Assembly: GCA_905214225.1 (NCBI GenBank)
Contig: CAJMLL010000032.1
Coordinates: forward strand, 1-28,224
From: an uncultured bacterium
Lineage (GTDB): Bacteria; Bacillota; Clostridia; Peptostreptococcales; Anaerovoracaceae
Direction of reading: 5' to 3'
Length of the DNA stretch: 28,224 nucleotides
Each line of letters opens with the position of its first letter. The stretch's first letter is position 1. The position numbers and the translations under genes are program-made. The notes under the pieces were generated by a model. The model did not search any database, was not told the origin of the DNA, and saw only the letters and a program-made list of their open reading frames with translations. This document shows positions 7,443 to 13,927 of the stretch, in pieces.

Positions 7443-7865
7443 ATGGATGATATGACACCTGCACAGCGTCGTAAAAATATGAGACATATCAGATCTTCCG
7501 ATACGAAAGCAGAAGTGCTATTGCGAAAGCGACTTTACCATGAGGGATTCCGTTATCGTAAGAACTGGAAAGAACTGCCTGGGAAGCCAGACATTGTTTT
7601 GACAAAGCAAAGAATCTGTATTTTTGTCGATGGTGAATATTTTCATGGGAAAAATTGGGATTCAGGAGAAAAAGAACGAGTTCAGCGTGGAAATAATCCA
7701 TTATATTGGATTCCAAAGATAGAAAGAAACATGGAACGTGATCGAGAAGTTGAGGCAGCTTTGAATGAACTCAATTGGAGAGTAATCAGGTTTTGGAGCC
7801 GGGATGTTCTAAAGAATCCTGATGAGTGTGTAAAGAAGGTAAAGAAAATAGTTTTAGAAATTTAG
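7443..7865 (+). CDS. vsr: Vsr-type (very short patch repair-like) DNA endonuclease
   Basis: A 140-residue protein of the Vsr family, full length for the group. Family landmarks are the N-terminal TPAQRRKNMRHIRSSDTKAE (Glu24), the core PGKPDIVL with metal-binding Asp50, and IFVDGEYFHGKNW with Asp63 and His68, followed by KIERNMERDREVEAAL and RVIRFWSRDV. Classical Vsr nicks T:G mismatches made when 5-methylcytosine deaminates, and it is often encoded beside a C5 methyltransferase, as here. E. coli Vsr carries His and Cys zinc ligands after the catalytic His; this protein reads HGKNW there, so the zinc site appears absent. It may be a repair nickase or the nicking subunit of the defence locus. 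Confidence 0.88.
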   Translation: MDDMTPAQRRKNMRHIRSSDTKAEVLLRKRLYHEGFRYRKNWKELPGKPDIVLTKQRICIFVDGEYFHGKNWDSGEKERVQRGNNPLYWIPKIERNMERDREVEAALNELNWRVIRFWSRDVLKNPDECVKKVKKIVLEI

Positions 7866-7912
7866 TTAGAGATGAATAAGAAAACATTTTATCACAATAT
7901 AACAGGAATATC

Positions 7913-8893
7913 ATGACTCATTTACGCAATAAGCAGCGCCTTTTAAGGCTACTGAAATATCTATATCACGAAACAGATGAGGATCATCCGGTTACTACAA
8001 ATGAACTGGTTGAGATTTTTACAGAAGAAAATGCCAATGCAACGCGTAAGACGATAAAGGATGACATAGATATCTTGGTGGCGGAAGGATATGATATCGT
8101 CACCATCAAGAGCTACTATAATGCCTTTTTCATGGCCAGCCGAGAGTTTGAACCGCCGGAGTTGAAGCTACTTATTGACGCGGTTTCTTCTTCTCGCTTC
8201 ATTTCCAAAAGCAAGTGCGACCAGCTCATCTGGAAGCTCAGTCATCTGACCAGTAAATATGAAGCCGAGAAACTGGTGCGTCATCTCTACACCGCTGGCA
8301 AGATGGATTCTGAGAATGGCAATATCTATTATGACGTGGATCTCCTGACGGACGCCATCAACAGTGACCAAAAGGTGACCTTCCAGTACATGGACTATAC
8401 TATCGACAAGCACCGGATTCTGAAGCATGATGGTGAGATTTATGTAGTAAGCCCTTATGCCCTGCTCTGGGATGACAACCACTATTACCTGGTGGGATAT
8501 CTGGACAAGAGAGACGAGGTAAATGTTTTCCGGGTGGATCGGATCACGAATCTGAATCGCAGCAGTGAACCGGCAGTGATCCAGCCGACTGATTTCGATC
8601 TTGACAATTTTGCGAAAAAAGTGTTCAAGATGTATCCGGGAGACCAGCAGGAAGTGGTGCTGGAATGTGTGGCGGAAACCATGAAGTCTGTGGTTGATCA
8701 CTTCGGTGAAGATGTGGAGACCTGGCGGATATCACAGACACACTTCAGGTTACGTGCAATGGTAAGCATCAGCCCTACGTTTTACGGCTGGTTGTTCCAA
8801 TTCGCTGGGAAGATGCGTCCCCTGTCGCCGGAGCCGGTGGTAGATGAATATAGCGGGATGTTGAAAACTGCATTAAATCACTTGTCAATGTGA
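7913..8893 (+). CDS. WYL-domain transcriptional regulator
   Basis: A 326-residue protein with an N-terminal winged helix-turn-helix (about residues 1-70: KQRLLRLLKYLYHE, VTTNELVEIF, ATRKTIKDDIDILVAEGYDI) and a WYL ligand-binding domain (about 145-240: AINSDQKVTFQYMDY, then YVVSPYALLWDDNHYYLVGYLDKRDEVNVFRVDRI). WYL proteins sense nucleic acids or nucleotides and are frequent regulators of phage-defence loci. It starts 47 bp after vsr with AGGAAT upstream of the ATG. Its base composition is richer in GC than the preceding operon, so it may have a different origin from the genes on either side. I infer that it controls the surrounding nucleases, but no operator for it is evident. Confidence 0.88.
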   Translation: MTHLRNKQRLLRLLKYLYHETDEDHPVTTNELVEIFTEENANATRKTIKDDIDILVAEGYDIVTIKSYYNAFFMASREFEPPELKLLIDAVSSSRFISKSKCDQLIWKLSHLTSKYEAEKLVRHLYTAGKMDSENGNIYYDVDLLTDAINSDQKVTFQYMDYTIDKHRILKHDGEIYVVSPYALLWDDNHYYLVGYLDKRDEVNVFRVDRITNLNRSSEPAVIQPTDFDLDNFAKKVFKMYPGDQQEVVLECVAETMKSVVDHFGEDVETWRISQTHFRLRAMVSISPTFYGWLFQFAGKMRPLSPEPVVDEYSGMLKTALNHLSM

Positions 8894-8925
8894 AGTAAAT
8901 ACTGACCAGCCCAATACACATTTTC

Positions 8926-9078
8926 ATGAAAGAATTTTATCTACAGAATTTGTTCCATACTCCCTTGAGATCGATTGATTCATTAATGGACACAGTGTTT
9001 GCGAGCCGTATGAATATGAACCCGATTCATCTTATTAATGTTGTTAGGGAAACTGCGGATAATTGTCGGAGCGATTGA
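8926..9078 (+). CDS. Possible 50-aa small ORF between the WYL regulator and the endonuclease
   Basis: An ATG at 8926 opens a frame of 50 codons (MKEFYLQNLFHTPLRSIDSL, then MDTVFASRMNMNPIHLINVV) ending at 9078. There is no good ribosome site in front and no recognised family. It lies in the 333-bp gap 8894-9226, which otherwise holds nothing I can name. It may be chance. Confidence 0.22.
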   Translation: MKEFYLQNLFHTPLRSIDSLMDTVFASRMNMNPIHLINVVRETADNCRSD

Positions 9079-9226
9079 GGCGCAGTTGTGGGTATATGCA
9101 AACATATCTGAATGATAATTGAGAGAGACTGGGATAGACAGAAATTGAAGATGATGTTCGGCTGCTGCAAAGTAGCTCAGAAAGAATCGCAGGCAATTAA
9201 ACAATGTATGAAAGCCAGAATAAAAA

Positions 9227-10000
9227 ATGAACACCAATACTATTATTACCGAATTGCAAAGCTTAATAAAGGAATCAAGAGAAGAAATTCTTCCCACAAA
9301 ATGGATTGCTGAAGGCGTTATAGGTTCGCCCTACAGAGTTAGTTTTGATAAGTATTCAGGATGGTTTACAAAAGCGTTCTCGTTTTTAAAACTCTTTTTA
9401 CCAGAAGGCGATGTCTTTTTAAGCCGATTTTCTGAATGTAGTGAAAACCTATACTCATTCGCTGAAACAGGTCTAGTAATTCTCGAAAGCTTAATTGAAT
9501 ACATTGAAAAGGGTTTCATTGTACCTGAACAAAGTAAGTCCGTTGATACAGAAGTTGCGCTGAAAACAGTCTTTTCCAGATTTCATAGAGTTGCAAGACA
9601 GCTTAGATCACGGCATGAAAATCGTGAGACTCTTGATATATCTGATGAATATGATGTGCAAGATTTACTGCATGCTCTACTCAGGTTATTCTTTGATGAT
9701 GTCAGGACAGAAGAATGGACACCATCATATGCTGGTAAATCTGCAAGAATGGATTTTCTGTTGAAGAATGAATGCATAGTAATCGAAGTAAAAAAGACTC
9801 GACAAGGATTGACCGATAAAGAAGTGGGAGATCAGTTGATTATTGATGTCGATCGCTATAAGGTCCATCAAGACTGTAAGAAATTAATATGTTTCGTTTA
9901 TGATCCTGAAGGGAGAATAGGTAATCCTGAAGGTATTATGAGAGATCTAAATAAACAACATGAAGGCTTTGTTGAAGTGATTATAGAACCTAACATGTAA
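9227..10000 (+). CDS. PD-(D/E)xK restriction endonuclease-like protein (DpnII/MboI-type C-terminal domain)
   Basis: A 257-residue protein. The C-terminal half (from about residue 120) matches the nuclease domain of the DpnII/MboI-like family: RHENRETLDISDEYDVQDLLHALLR, then EWTPSYAGKSARMDFLL and VIEVKKTRQGLTDKEVGDQL. The catalytic set is Asp176, Glu187 and Lys189 (D-x10-E-x-K). The N-terminal half is helical and unrecognised. No cognate methyltransferase is adjacent; the nearest is the C5 enzyme about 6 kb upstream. It could be the restriction subunit of the locus or an independent defence nuclease. The ribosome site is poor. It is followed by a strong terminator. Confidence 0.85.
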   Translation: MNTNTIITELQSLIKESREEILPTKWIAEGVIGSPYRVSFDKYSGWFTKAFSFLKLFLPEGDVFLSRFSECSENLYSFAETGLVILESLIEYIEKGFIVPEQSKSVDTEVALKTVFSRFHRVARQLRSRHENRETLDISDEYDVQDLLHALLRLFFDDVRTEEWTPSYAGKSARMDFLLKNECIVIEVKKTRQGLTDKEVGDQLIIDVDRYKVHQDCKKLICFVYDPEGRIGNPEGIMRDLNKQHEGFVEVIIEPNM

Positions 10001-10020
10001 AAATTAACGAATTTTACGTT

Positions 10021-10052
10021 GCTCTCAACCGTAAAAAGTTGAGGGCTTTTTA
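10021..10052 (+). terminator. Terminator after the endonuclease gene
   Basis: Stem GCTCTCAAC / GTTGAGGGC (one G-T pair) with an 8-nt A-rich loop and a following T run. It closes the accessory island before the TetR unit. Confidence 0.85.
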
Positions 10053-10112
10053 TTAATTAATTCATACGTATACATCATCGAGACGAGAGCAGTAGTTATT
10101 GACAAAATACAC

Positions 10113-10141
10113 TTGACAAGTAACCGATTGGTAACCATAAT
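10113..10141 (+). promoter_or_regulatory. TetR-regulated promoter
   Basis: TTGACA (10113-10118) and CATAAT (10136-10141) are separated by exactly 17 bp, a near-consensus sigma-A promoter. The first operator fills the spacer. A second TTGACA at 10099-10104 has no matching -10 and is probably not used. Confidence 0.8.
10120..10135. promoter_or_regulatory. TetR operator 1 (imperfect palindrome in promoter spacer)
   Basis: GTAACCGATTGGTAAC lies between -35 and -10 and resembles operator 2 half for half. Binding here would occlude RNA polymerase. Confidence 0.7.
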
Positions 10142-10145
10142 AAAG

Positions 10146-10161
10146 GTAACCGATCGGTTAC
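10146..10161. promoter_or_regulatory. TetR operator 2 (perfect palindrome)
   Basis: GTAACCGATCGGTTAC is a perfect 16-bp palindrome just after the -10 box. The centres of the two operators are 26 bp apart, about two and a half helical turns. The typical TetR/AcrR target form and location point to autorepression. Confidence 0.8.
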
Positions 10162-10181
10162 TTGTGTTATGGAGTGAAAGT

Positions 10182-10811
10182 ATGATGAGTGATACGAAAG
10201 AGCAGATTCTCGAAACGGCATTAGAACTGTTTGCGCAGAATGGATATCTGGGAACTTCTATGAGTGAAATTGCAAGGGAACTTAACCTTACGAAAGCGGC
10301 CCTGTATAAGCACTATGCGGGCAAGCAGGAAATCCTGGACTGCATCATCGAGCGGATGCAGCAGATGGATTACGAGCGTGCAGAACAGTACGAGATGCCG
10401 GAAACCGAGCGGGATGGATTTGCGGAGGCCTATATGCAGACTCCGGTTGAACAGATCCGCGCATACAGCATGGCGCAGTTTAATCATTGGACAAAGGAAA
10501 GTTTCTCCGCCAATTTCCGCAAGATGTTAACCCTGGAACAGTACCGCAGCCCGGAAATGGCACAGCTTCACCATGATTATCTTGCCGGGGGACCTTTGTC
10601 CTATATGGCGGCGATCTTCCGGAAACTGACGGATTCTGATGAAGCGGCCATGCAGCTGGCGCTGGAGTTTTATGGACCGATGTATCTGCTGTACAGTGTT
10701 TATGATGAGGCAGAGGATAAGGATGCTGTTGCGCCTGTGCTGGAAGCTCATATCAACCGGTTTATCGCCAGGGTAGAATCCACTTACAGGAAGGACAGGG
10801 AGAGCTTATGA
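10182..10811 (+). CDS. TetR/AcrR-family transcriptional repressor
   Basis: A 209-residue TetR-type repressor. The N-terminal helix-turn-helix runs through TKEQILETALELFAQNGYLG, TSMSEIARELNLTKAALYKH and YAGKQEILDCII. The C-terminal ligand/dimer domain (about 70-209) is helical and not assignable to a ligand. I placed the start at ATG 10182, after GGAG at 10171-10174; a longer frame from TTG 10113 is rejected because that codon lies in the promoter -35. The stop overlaps the next start (ATGA, 10808), so the cysteine-rich KTR protein is translated with it. Two palindromes in the promoter imply autorepression. Confidence 0.93.
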   Translation: MMSDTKEQILETALELFAQNGYLGTSMSEIARELNLTKAALYKHYAGKQEILDCIIERMQQMDYERAEQYEMPETERDGFAEAYMQTPVEQIRAYSMAQFNHWTKESFSANFRKMLTLEQYRSPEMAQLHHDYLAGGPLSYMAAIFRKLTDSDEAAMQLALEFYGPMYLLYSVYDEAEDKDAVAPVLEAHINRFIARVESTYRKDRESL

Positions 10812-10987
10812 CAGACGCGGAAGAGAAGCGCTGGGTCTTATGTCCCAGATGCGGAGCGAAAACACGATTGCAGATACTCAGGGAGACGGAACTGAAAGAA
10901 TTTCCCTTGTTCTGTCCCAAATGCAAGAGGGAAAGCATTATCGATGTAAAGAATTTTGTTGTTAAAAAGAAAGAAGCCAGACGCTGA
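10808..10987 (+). CDS. Cysteine-rich KTR-domain protein (small zinc-ribbon type)
   Basis: A 59-residue protein whose ATG overlaps the TetR stop by four bases. It has two CxxC knuckles: VLCPRCGAKTRLQI and FPLFCPKCKRES, with KTR after the first, the signature of the cysteine-rich KTR family. The four cysteines probably bind one zinc. These proteins often follow TetR-type regulators in Firmicutes, but no function is established. A terminator starts one base after the stop. Confidence 0.88.
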   Translation: MTDAEEKRWVLCPRCGAKTRLQILRETELKEFPLFCPKCKRESIIDVKNFVVKKKEARR

Positions 10988-11033
10988 GACGCAGTGCTGA
11001 TCGCAAAAGCGGTCATGTGCTGCGTCTTTTTTT
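10988..11033 (+). terminator. Terminator after the tetR-KTR pair
   Basis: A long hairpin GACGCAGTGCTGATCGC, loop AAAA, GCGGTCATGTGCTGCGTC (with small mismatches), then TTTTTTT. The next ribosome site begins directly after it. Confidence 0.88.
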
Positions 11034-11046
11034 CAGGAGGGAAAGT

Positions 11047-11262
11047 ATGAGATGTCCAAAATGTGGAAGAGAAATGAGAAAGGGTTATTTGTTCAGCAGT
11101 AAAGACGGGGCGTTCAGCTTTGCGGATGAGCTTCCCAGAGCACTGGAGCCTGCAAGAAAAGCAGACGGTTATGTAAAAATCACCGGACTGAAGGCCGGCG
11201 CCCGCGCAAGTGTAGAAGCCTGCTGTTGTGATGACTGCAGATTAATTCTGCTTTCATTCTGA
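11047..11262 (+). CDS. Small zinc-ribbon protein (DUF6487-like)
   Basis: A 71-residue protein beginning MRCPKCGREMRKGYLFSSKDG with a second metal knuckle CCCDDC near the end. The start at 11047 follows AGGAGG at 11035-11040; the longer open frame reaches back into the terminator. I associate the pattern CPxCG-x2-MxKGY with DUF6487, of unknown function, from memory. It is followed after 17 bp by a small membrane protein with its own strong ribosome site, so the two are probably co-transcribed. Confidence 0.8.
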   Translation: MRCPKCGREMRKGYLFSSKDGAFSFADELPRALEPARKADGYVKITGLKAGARASVEACCCDDCRLILLSF

Positions 11263-11279
11263 GAAGGAGGAGAATAATT

Positions 11280-11690
11280 ATGAAACTATATTTTGGAAAT
11301 ACCGTATCGACAGTCACAACAATTATGATCCTTGGCCTGTTGGGCTTTGTCGGATGGTCTGCTTTTCACCATGCCGATATTCAGCATTGGGGACGCAGAA
11401 TGATTCTGCTGATGGGTTTCGGTCTGGTCGTCTGCTGCTTTGCGGCAGCGCGGGATGGTCTGGATAAGACGATTCAGCATGCCATTGACGGCAGCTGCGC
11501 GCCGGGACTGTTCCCGCTTGTCAGCGTACCAAATATTATTGGCTGCATCGGTGCTGTGGTAATAATTGTTGCCGCCATCACTGCCCTGATCGCAAGAACA
11601 CAGCAGATGCGCGAGATCTGCTTCTTTATGATGTCCGGCGGGGTGATGCTGAAGATCGTGACGGTGGAAATCGCACGGATCATTCTCTGA
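11280..11690 (+). CDS. Small integral membrane protein, unknown function
   Basis: The 136-residue protein has about four hydrophobic segments: near residues 10-28 (VTTIMILGLLGFVGWSAF), 40-57 (MILLMGFGLVVCCFAAA), 78-105 (PNIIGCIGAVVIIVAAITAL) and 112-135 (ICFFMMSGGVMLKIVTVEIA). It starts with ATG after GAAGGAGG and sits 19 bp before the truncated acetyltransferase. I do not recognise a family. The context with zinc-ribbon proteins gives no clear role. Confidence 0.75.
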   Translation: MKLYFGNTVSTVTTIMILGLLGFVGWSAFHHADIQHWGRRMILLMGFGLVVCCFAAARDGLDKTIQHAIDGSCAPGLFPLVSVPNIIGCIGAVVIIVAAITALIARTQQMREICFFMMSGGVMLKIVTVEIARIIL

Positions 11691-11709
11691 AGGGAAAAGG
11701 AGAAAAGTT

Positions 11710-11904
11710 ATGTCAGAAAAGAATATTATCATCCGTCTGGAAACCCAGGCCGACTACCGAAATGTTGAAAATCTTACGCGGGAGGCATTCTGGAATGTCT
11801 ATCGCCCCGGCTGTCTGGAGCACTATGTGCTGCATTGCTTCCGCATGAGGCATCGTTTCCGAAGAAGGAGAAAAGACGGCTTCCGGGGCAGCTGTTTTAG
11901 TTGA
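11710..11904 (+). pseudogene. Truncated GNAT-family acetyltransferase
   Basis: The first about 45 codons read NIIIRLETQADYRNVENLTREAFW and then VYRPGCLEHYVLHCFR, typical of the N-terminus of a GNAT-type N-acetyltransferase of about 170-200 residues. After that the frame becomes Arg-rich and stops at 11904, and no acetyl-CoA-binding motif follows. The DNA to 11984 stays open in another frame, but it does not restore a GNAT domain. It is a broken remnant. Confidence 0.75.
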
Positions 11905-11956
11905 GAAACTTGAAGTGCAGCGTTGGGAGGATTGGGAAGAAGATGTGTTTAAGATA

Positions 11957-11965
11957 TGGTATAAT
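11957..11965 (+). promoter_or_regulatory. Extended -10 element upstream of the antitoxin remnant
   Basis: TGGTATAAT is an extended -10 (TGnTATAAT) 26 bp before the antitoxin ATG. The 13-mer ATGGTATAATTAT here is identical to one at 23929-23941. No good -35 is visible. Confidence 0.4.
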
Positions 11966-11991
11966 TATTTCGCAGAAAGGCGGTGAGACTT

Positions 11992-12243
11992 ATGCCACAG
12001 ATTCTTCCAATTAAAGATCTTAAAGATACAGCTAAAATATCAGAAATGTGCCACGAAACATCGGAGCCGATTCATGTTACGAAAAATGGATATGGCGATA
12101 TGGTTTTCATGAGCATGGAAACCTTTGAAGAAATGCACAGGAAGTAGCAGATATACAAAAACCTGGAAATTTCGGAAGCACAGATAGCTGCCGGAAAGGT
12201 CAGACCGGTCAGAGAAGCTTTGAAAGATTTGAAGAGAAAATAG
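11992..12243 (+). pseudogene. Phd/YefM-type antitoxin interrupted by an in-frame amber codon
   Basis: From ATG 11992 the frame reads MPQILPIKDLKDTAKISEMC, then HVTKNGYGDMVFMSMETFEE, the usual Phd/YefM antitoxin N-terminus that binds operator DNA. A TAG at 12145-12147 stops it after 51 residues. The same frame then continues for 31 more codons (IYKNLEISEAQIAAGKVRPV and on to DLKRK) to a second TAG at 12243, and this reads as the normal toxin-binding C-terminus. One base change therefore split a protein of about 82 residues. No RelE/ParE-type toxin gene follows before the glycosidase, so the pair seems degraded. Confidence 0.8.
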
Positions 12244-12385
12244 TTTGACATCATACTATATTTCAGATCTCGGACTCCGAAATTATAGCGGTATGATTTC
12301 AGGTTTTCTCTTGAAAATGTAATCTATTTTGAGCTTAGAAGACGGGGATATGAGGTTTGTGTTGGAAGGATCGGAGGTGATTAAC

Positions 12386-13732
12386 ATGGCATGGTACCAT
12401 GAAGCTGTATTTTATCATATTTATCCGCTCGGTCTGGCGGGAGCGCCGGCCAATAACGAGGGAGGGGAGCCGGTCCACCGGCTGAACAATCTTCTTCCCT
12501 GGATTGATCATATTAAGGAAATCGGCTGCAATGCTCTCTACATCGGCCCCTTGTTTGAGTCCGTGAGCCATGGCTACGACACGACCGACTATAAAAGGCT
12601 GGACCGACGGCTGGGAACGAACGACGACCTGATCAATTTCGTCCGGACCTGCCATGAGAAGGGCATCCGGGTGATTTTTGACGGCGTCTTCAACCACACC
12701 GGCCGTGAATTTTTCGCTTTTAAGGATTTAAGGGAGAACAGGGAAAATTCCAGATACAAGGACTGGTACTGCAATGTAAATTTCGGCGGAAATAATGAGT
12801 ATAACGACGGATTTTCCTATGACAACTGGGGCGGCTACAACATCATGGCCAAGCTGAATCAATGGAATCCGGAGGTCCGGGACTACATTTCCGGCATCAT
12901 CAGATACTGGGTGGAGACCTTCAATATCGACGGTCTCCGGCTGGACGCAGCCGACGTCATGGACTTCGAGTATCTCAAGGCCCTCCGCAGGACTGCGAAT
13001 GAGGTCAAGCCGGACTTCTGGCTGATGGGCGAGGTCATCCACGGGGAATACATCCGCTGGGTGAACGACGACATGCTGCACGCCGTGACCGATTACGCCC
13101 TGCACAAGGCCCTTTACTCCGGCCACAACGATCATAATTATTTTGAGATCGCGCATAATGTGAAGCGGCTGATGGACATGGCCGGCGGCGGCCCCTTGCG
13201 CCTTGGCCTGTATAATTTTGTCGACAACCACGATGTGGCCCGCATCGCGTCCAAGGTCAATAATAAGGACCATCTCCGCCCGATCTACATCCTGCTCTAC
13301 ACGCTTCCGGGCGTTCCGTCGGTCTATTACGGCTCGGAATTCGGCATCGAAGGGCAGAAGGAGCAGGGTTCCGATGCCTCCCTCCGGCCGCAGCTGAATC
13401 TGGAGGACTTTCAGGACGCGGGACAAAAGAATAACTTGACAAGGCTGATCACTGGCCTGGGACGGGTCCGCCAGTCTGAGCCCGCGCTTTCCTACGGCGT
13501 TTATGAAGAACGTTACCTGACCAACCGCCAGTACGCCTTTGCGAGAAAACTGGACGGAAGAGATGTCATCGTCACGGTGAACAACGATGAAAATCCGGCT
13601 GCCTTCGATGTCCGCTGCGACTGCGGCAGATACCGGGGCGCCCTGACCAATGCAGAAGCCGTCAATGAAAACGGGCACCTTCATGTAGATCTTGATTCCT
13701 GCAGCGGTGAGATCTGGCTGCCGGAGAGTTAA
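12386..13732 (+). CDS. GH13 alpha-amylase-family glycoside hydrolase
   Basis: A 448-residue (beta/alpha)8-barrel enzyme acting on alpha-glucans or maltodextrins. The conserved regions are DGVFNHTG (region I), GLRLDAADV with nucleophile Asp187 (II), GEVIHG with acid/base Glu216 (III) and FVDNHD with Asp283 (IV). No signal peptide is present, so it is cytoplasmic, and there is no N- or C-terminal carbohydrate-binding module; the length suits a small neopullulanase/cyclomaltodextrinase-like or oligoglucosidase member. I chose ATG 12386 because GGAGGTGA lies 5 bp upstream; the frame reaches further upstream without a better site. The exact linkage specificity cannot be read. It is intact although its upstream neighbours are decayed. 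Confidence 0.93.
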   Translation: MAWYHEAVFYHIYPLGLAGAPANNEGGEPVHRLNNLLPWIDHIKEIGCNALYIGPLFESVSHGYDTTDYKRLDRRLGTNDDLINFVRTCHEKGIRVIFDGVFNHTGREFFAFKDLRENRENSRYKDWYCNVNFGGNNEYNDGFSYDNWGGYNIMAKLNQWNPEVRDYISGIIRYWVETFNIDGLRLDAADVMDFEYLKALRRTANEVKPDFWLMGEVIHGEYIRWVNDDMLHAVTDYALHKALYSGHNDHNYFEIAHNVKRLMDMAGGGPLRLGLYNFVDNHDVARIASKVNNKDHLRPIYILLYTLPGVPSVYYGSEFGIEGQKEQGSDASLRPQLNLEDFQDAGQKNNLTRLITGLGRVRQSEPALSYGVYEERYLTNRQYAFARKLDGRDVIVTVNNDENPAAFDVRCDCGRYRGALTNAEAVNENGHLHVDLDSCSGEIWLPES

Positions 13733-13822
13733 GGGACAAAATTCACGCCGCAAATGAGCAGAGGAGAATCCCAGATAAGGGGACTGCGGCTGCCGGCCGG
13801 GGATTATTTACCGGTCAGTATG

Positions 13823-13838
13823 TGCTATAGTTATAGCA
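13823..13838. promoter_or_regulatory. Perfect 16-bp inverted repeat upstream of the aldo/keto reductase remnant
   Basis: TGCTATAGTTATAGCA consists of 7-bp arms around GT, about 90 bp before the reductase ATG. The size and place suit an operator, for example of a MerR- or TetR-type regulator, but no regulator is adjacent. The rest of 13733-13927 holds no gene. Confidence 0.35.
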
Positions 13839-13927
13839 TATTTCATAAACGGCATTGTACATCTCAATGGTGAATGCATAAAATAACAGGTGAAACCCGC
13901 AATTGTGAAGAAAGCAGGAGGCAGATC

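Noticed and set aside
8168..8701. 177-codon minus-strand frame
   Set aside because: Antisense to the WYL regulator; no ribosome site or recognisable product.
8983..9297. 104-codon minus-strand frame in the WYL-nuclease gap
   Set aside because: No ribosome site, odd composition, and it overlaps the nuclease start on the opposite strand.
1190..10000. DISARM, BREX, Mza or Zorya system
   Set aside because: No helicase, PglZ, DUF1998, Z1, AIPR or ZorAB-type gene is present; only the methyltransferase, a GHKL ATPase and Vsr overlap with known sets.
10113..10181. Upstream TTG start giving a 232-aa TetR protein
   Set aside because: The codon lies in the -35 box and the extra residues would be encoded by the promoter and operators.
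12145..12147. Reassigned TAG codon (alternative genetic code) in the antitoxin
   Set aside because: Other genes here, including the nitroreductase, use TAG as a normal stop; a point mutation is simpler.
12728..13753. 341-codon open frame on the minus strand
   Set aside because: It is antisense to the intact GH13 gene with all catalytic motifs; the composition is that of a shadow frame in GC-richer DNA.
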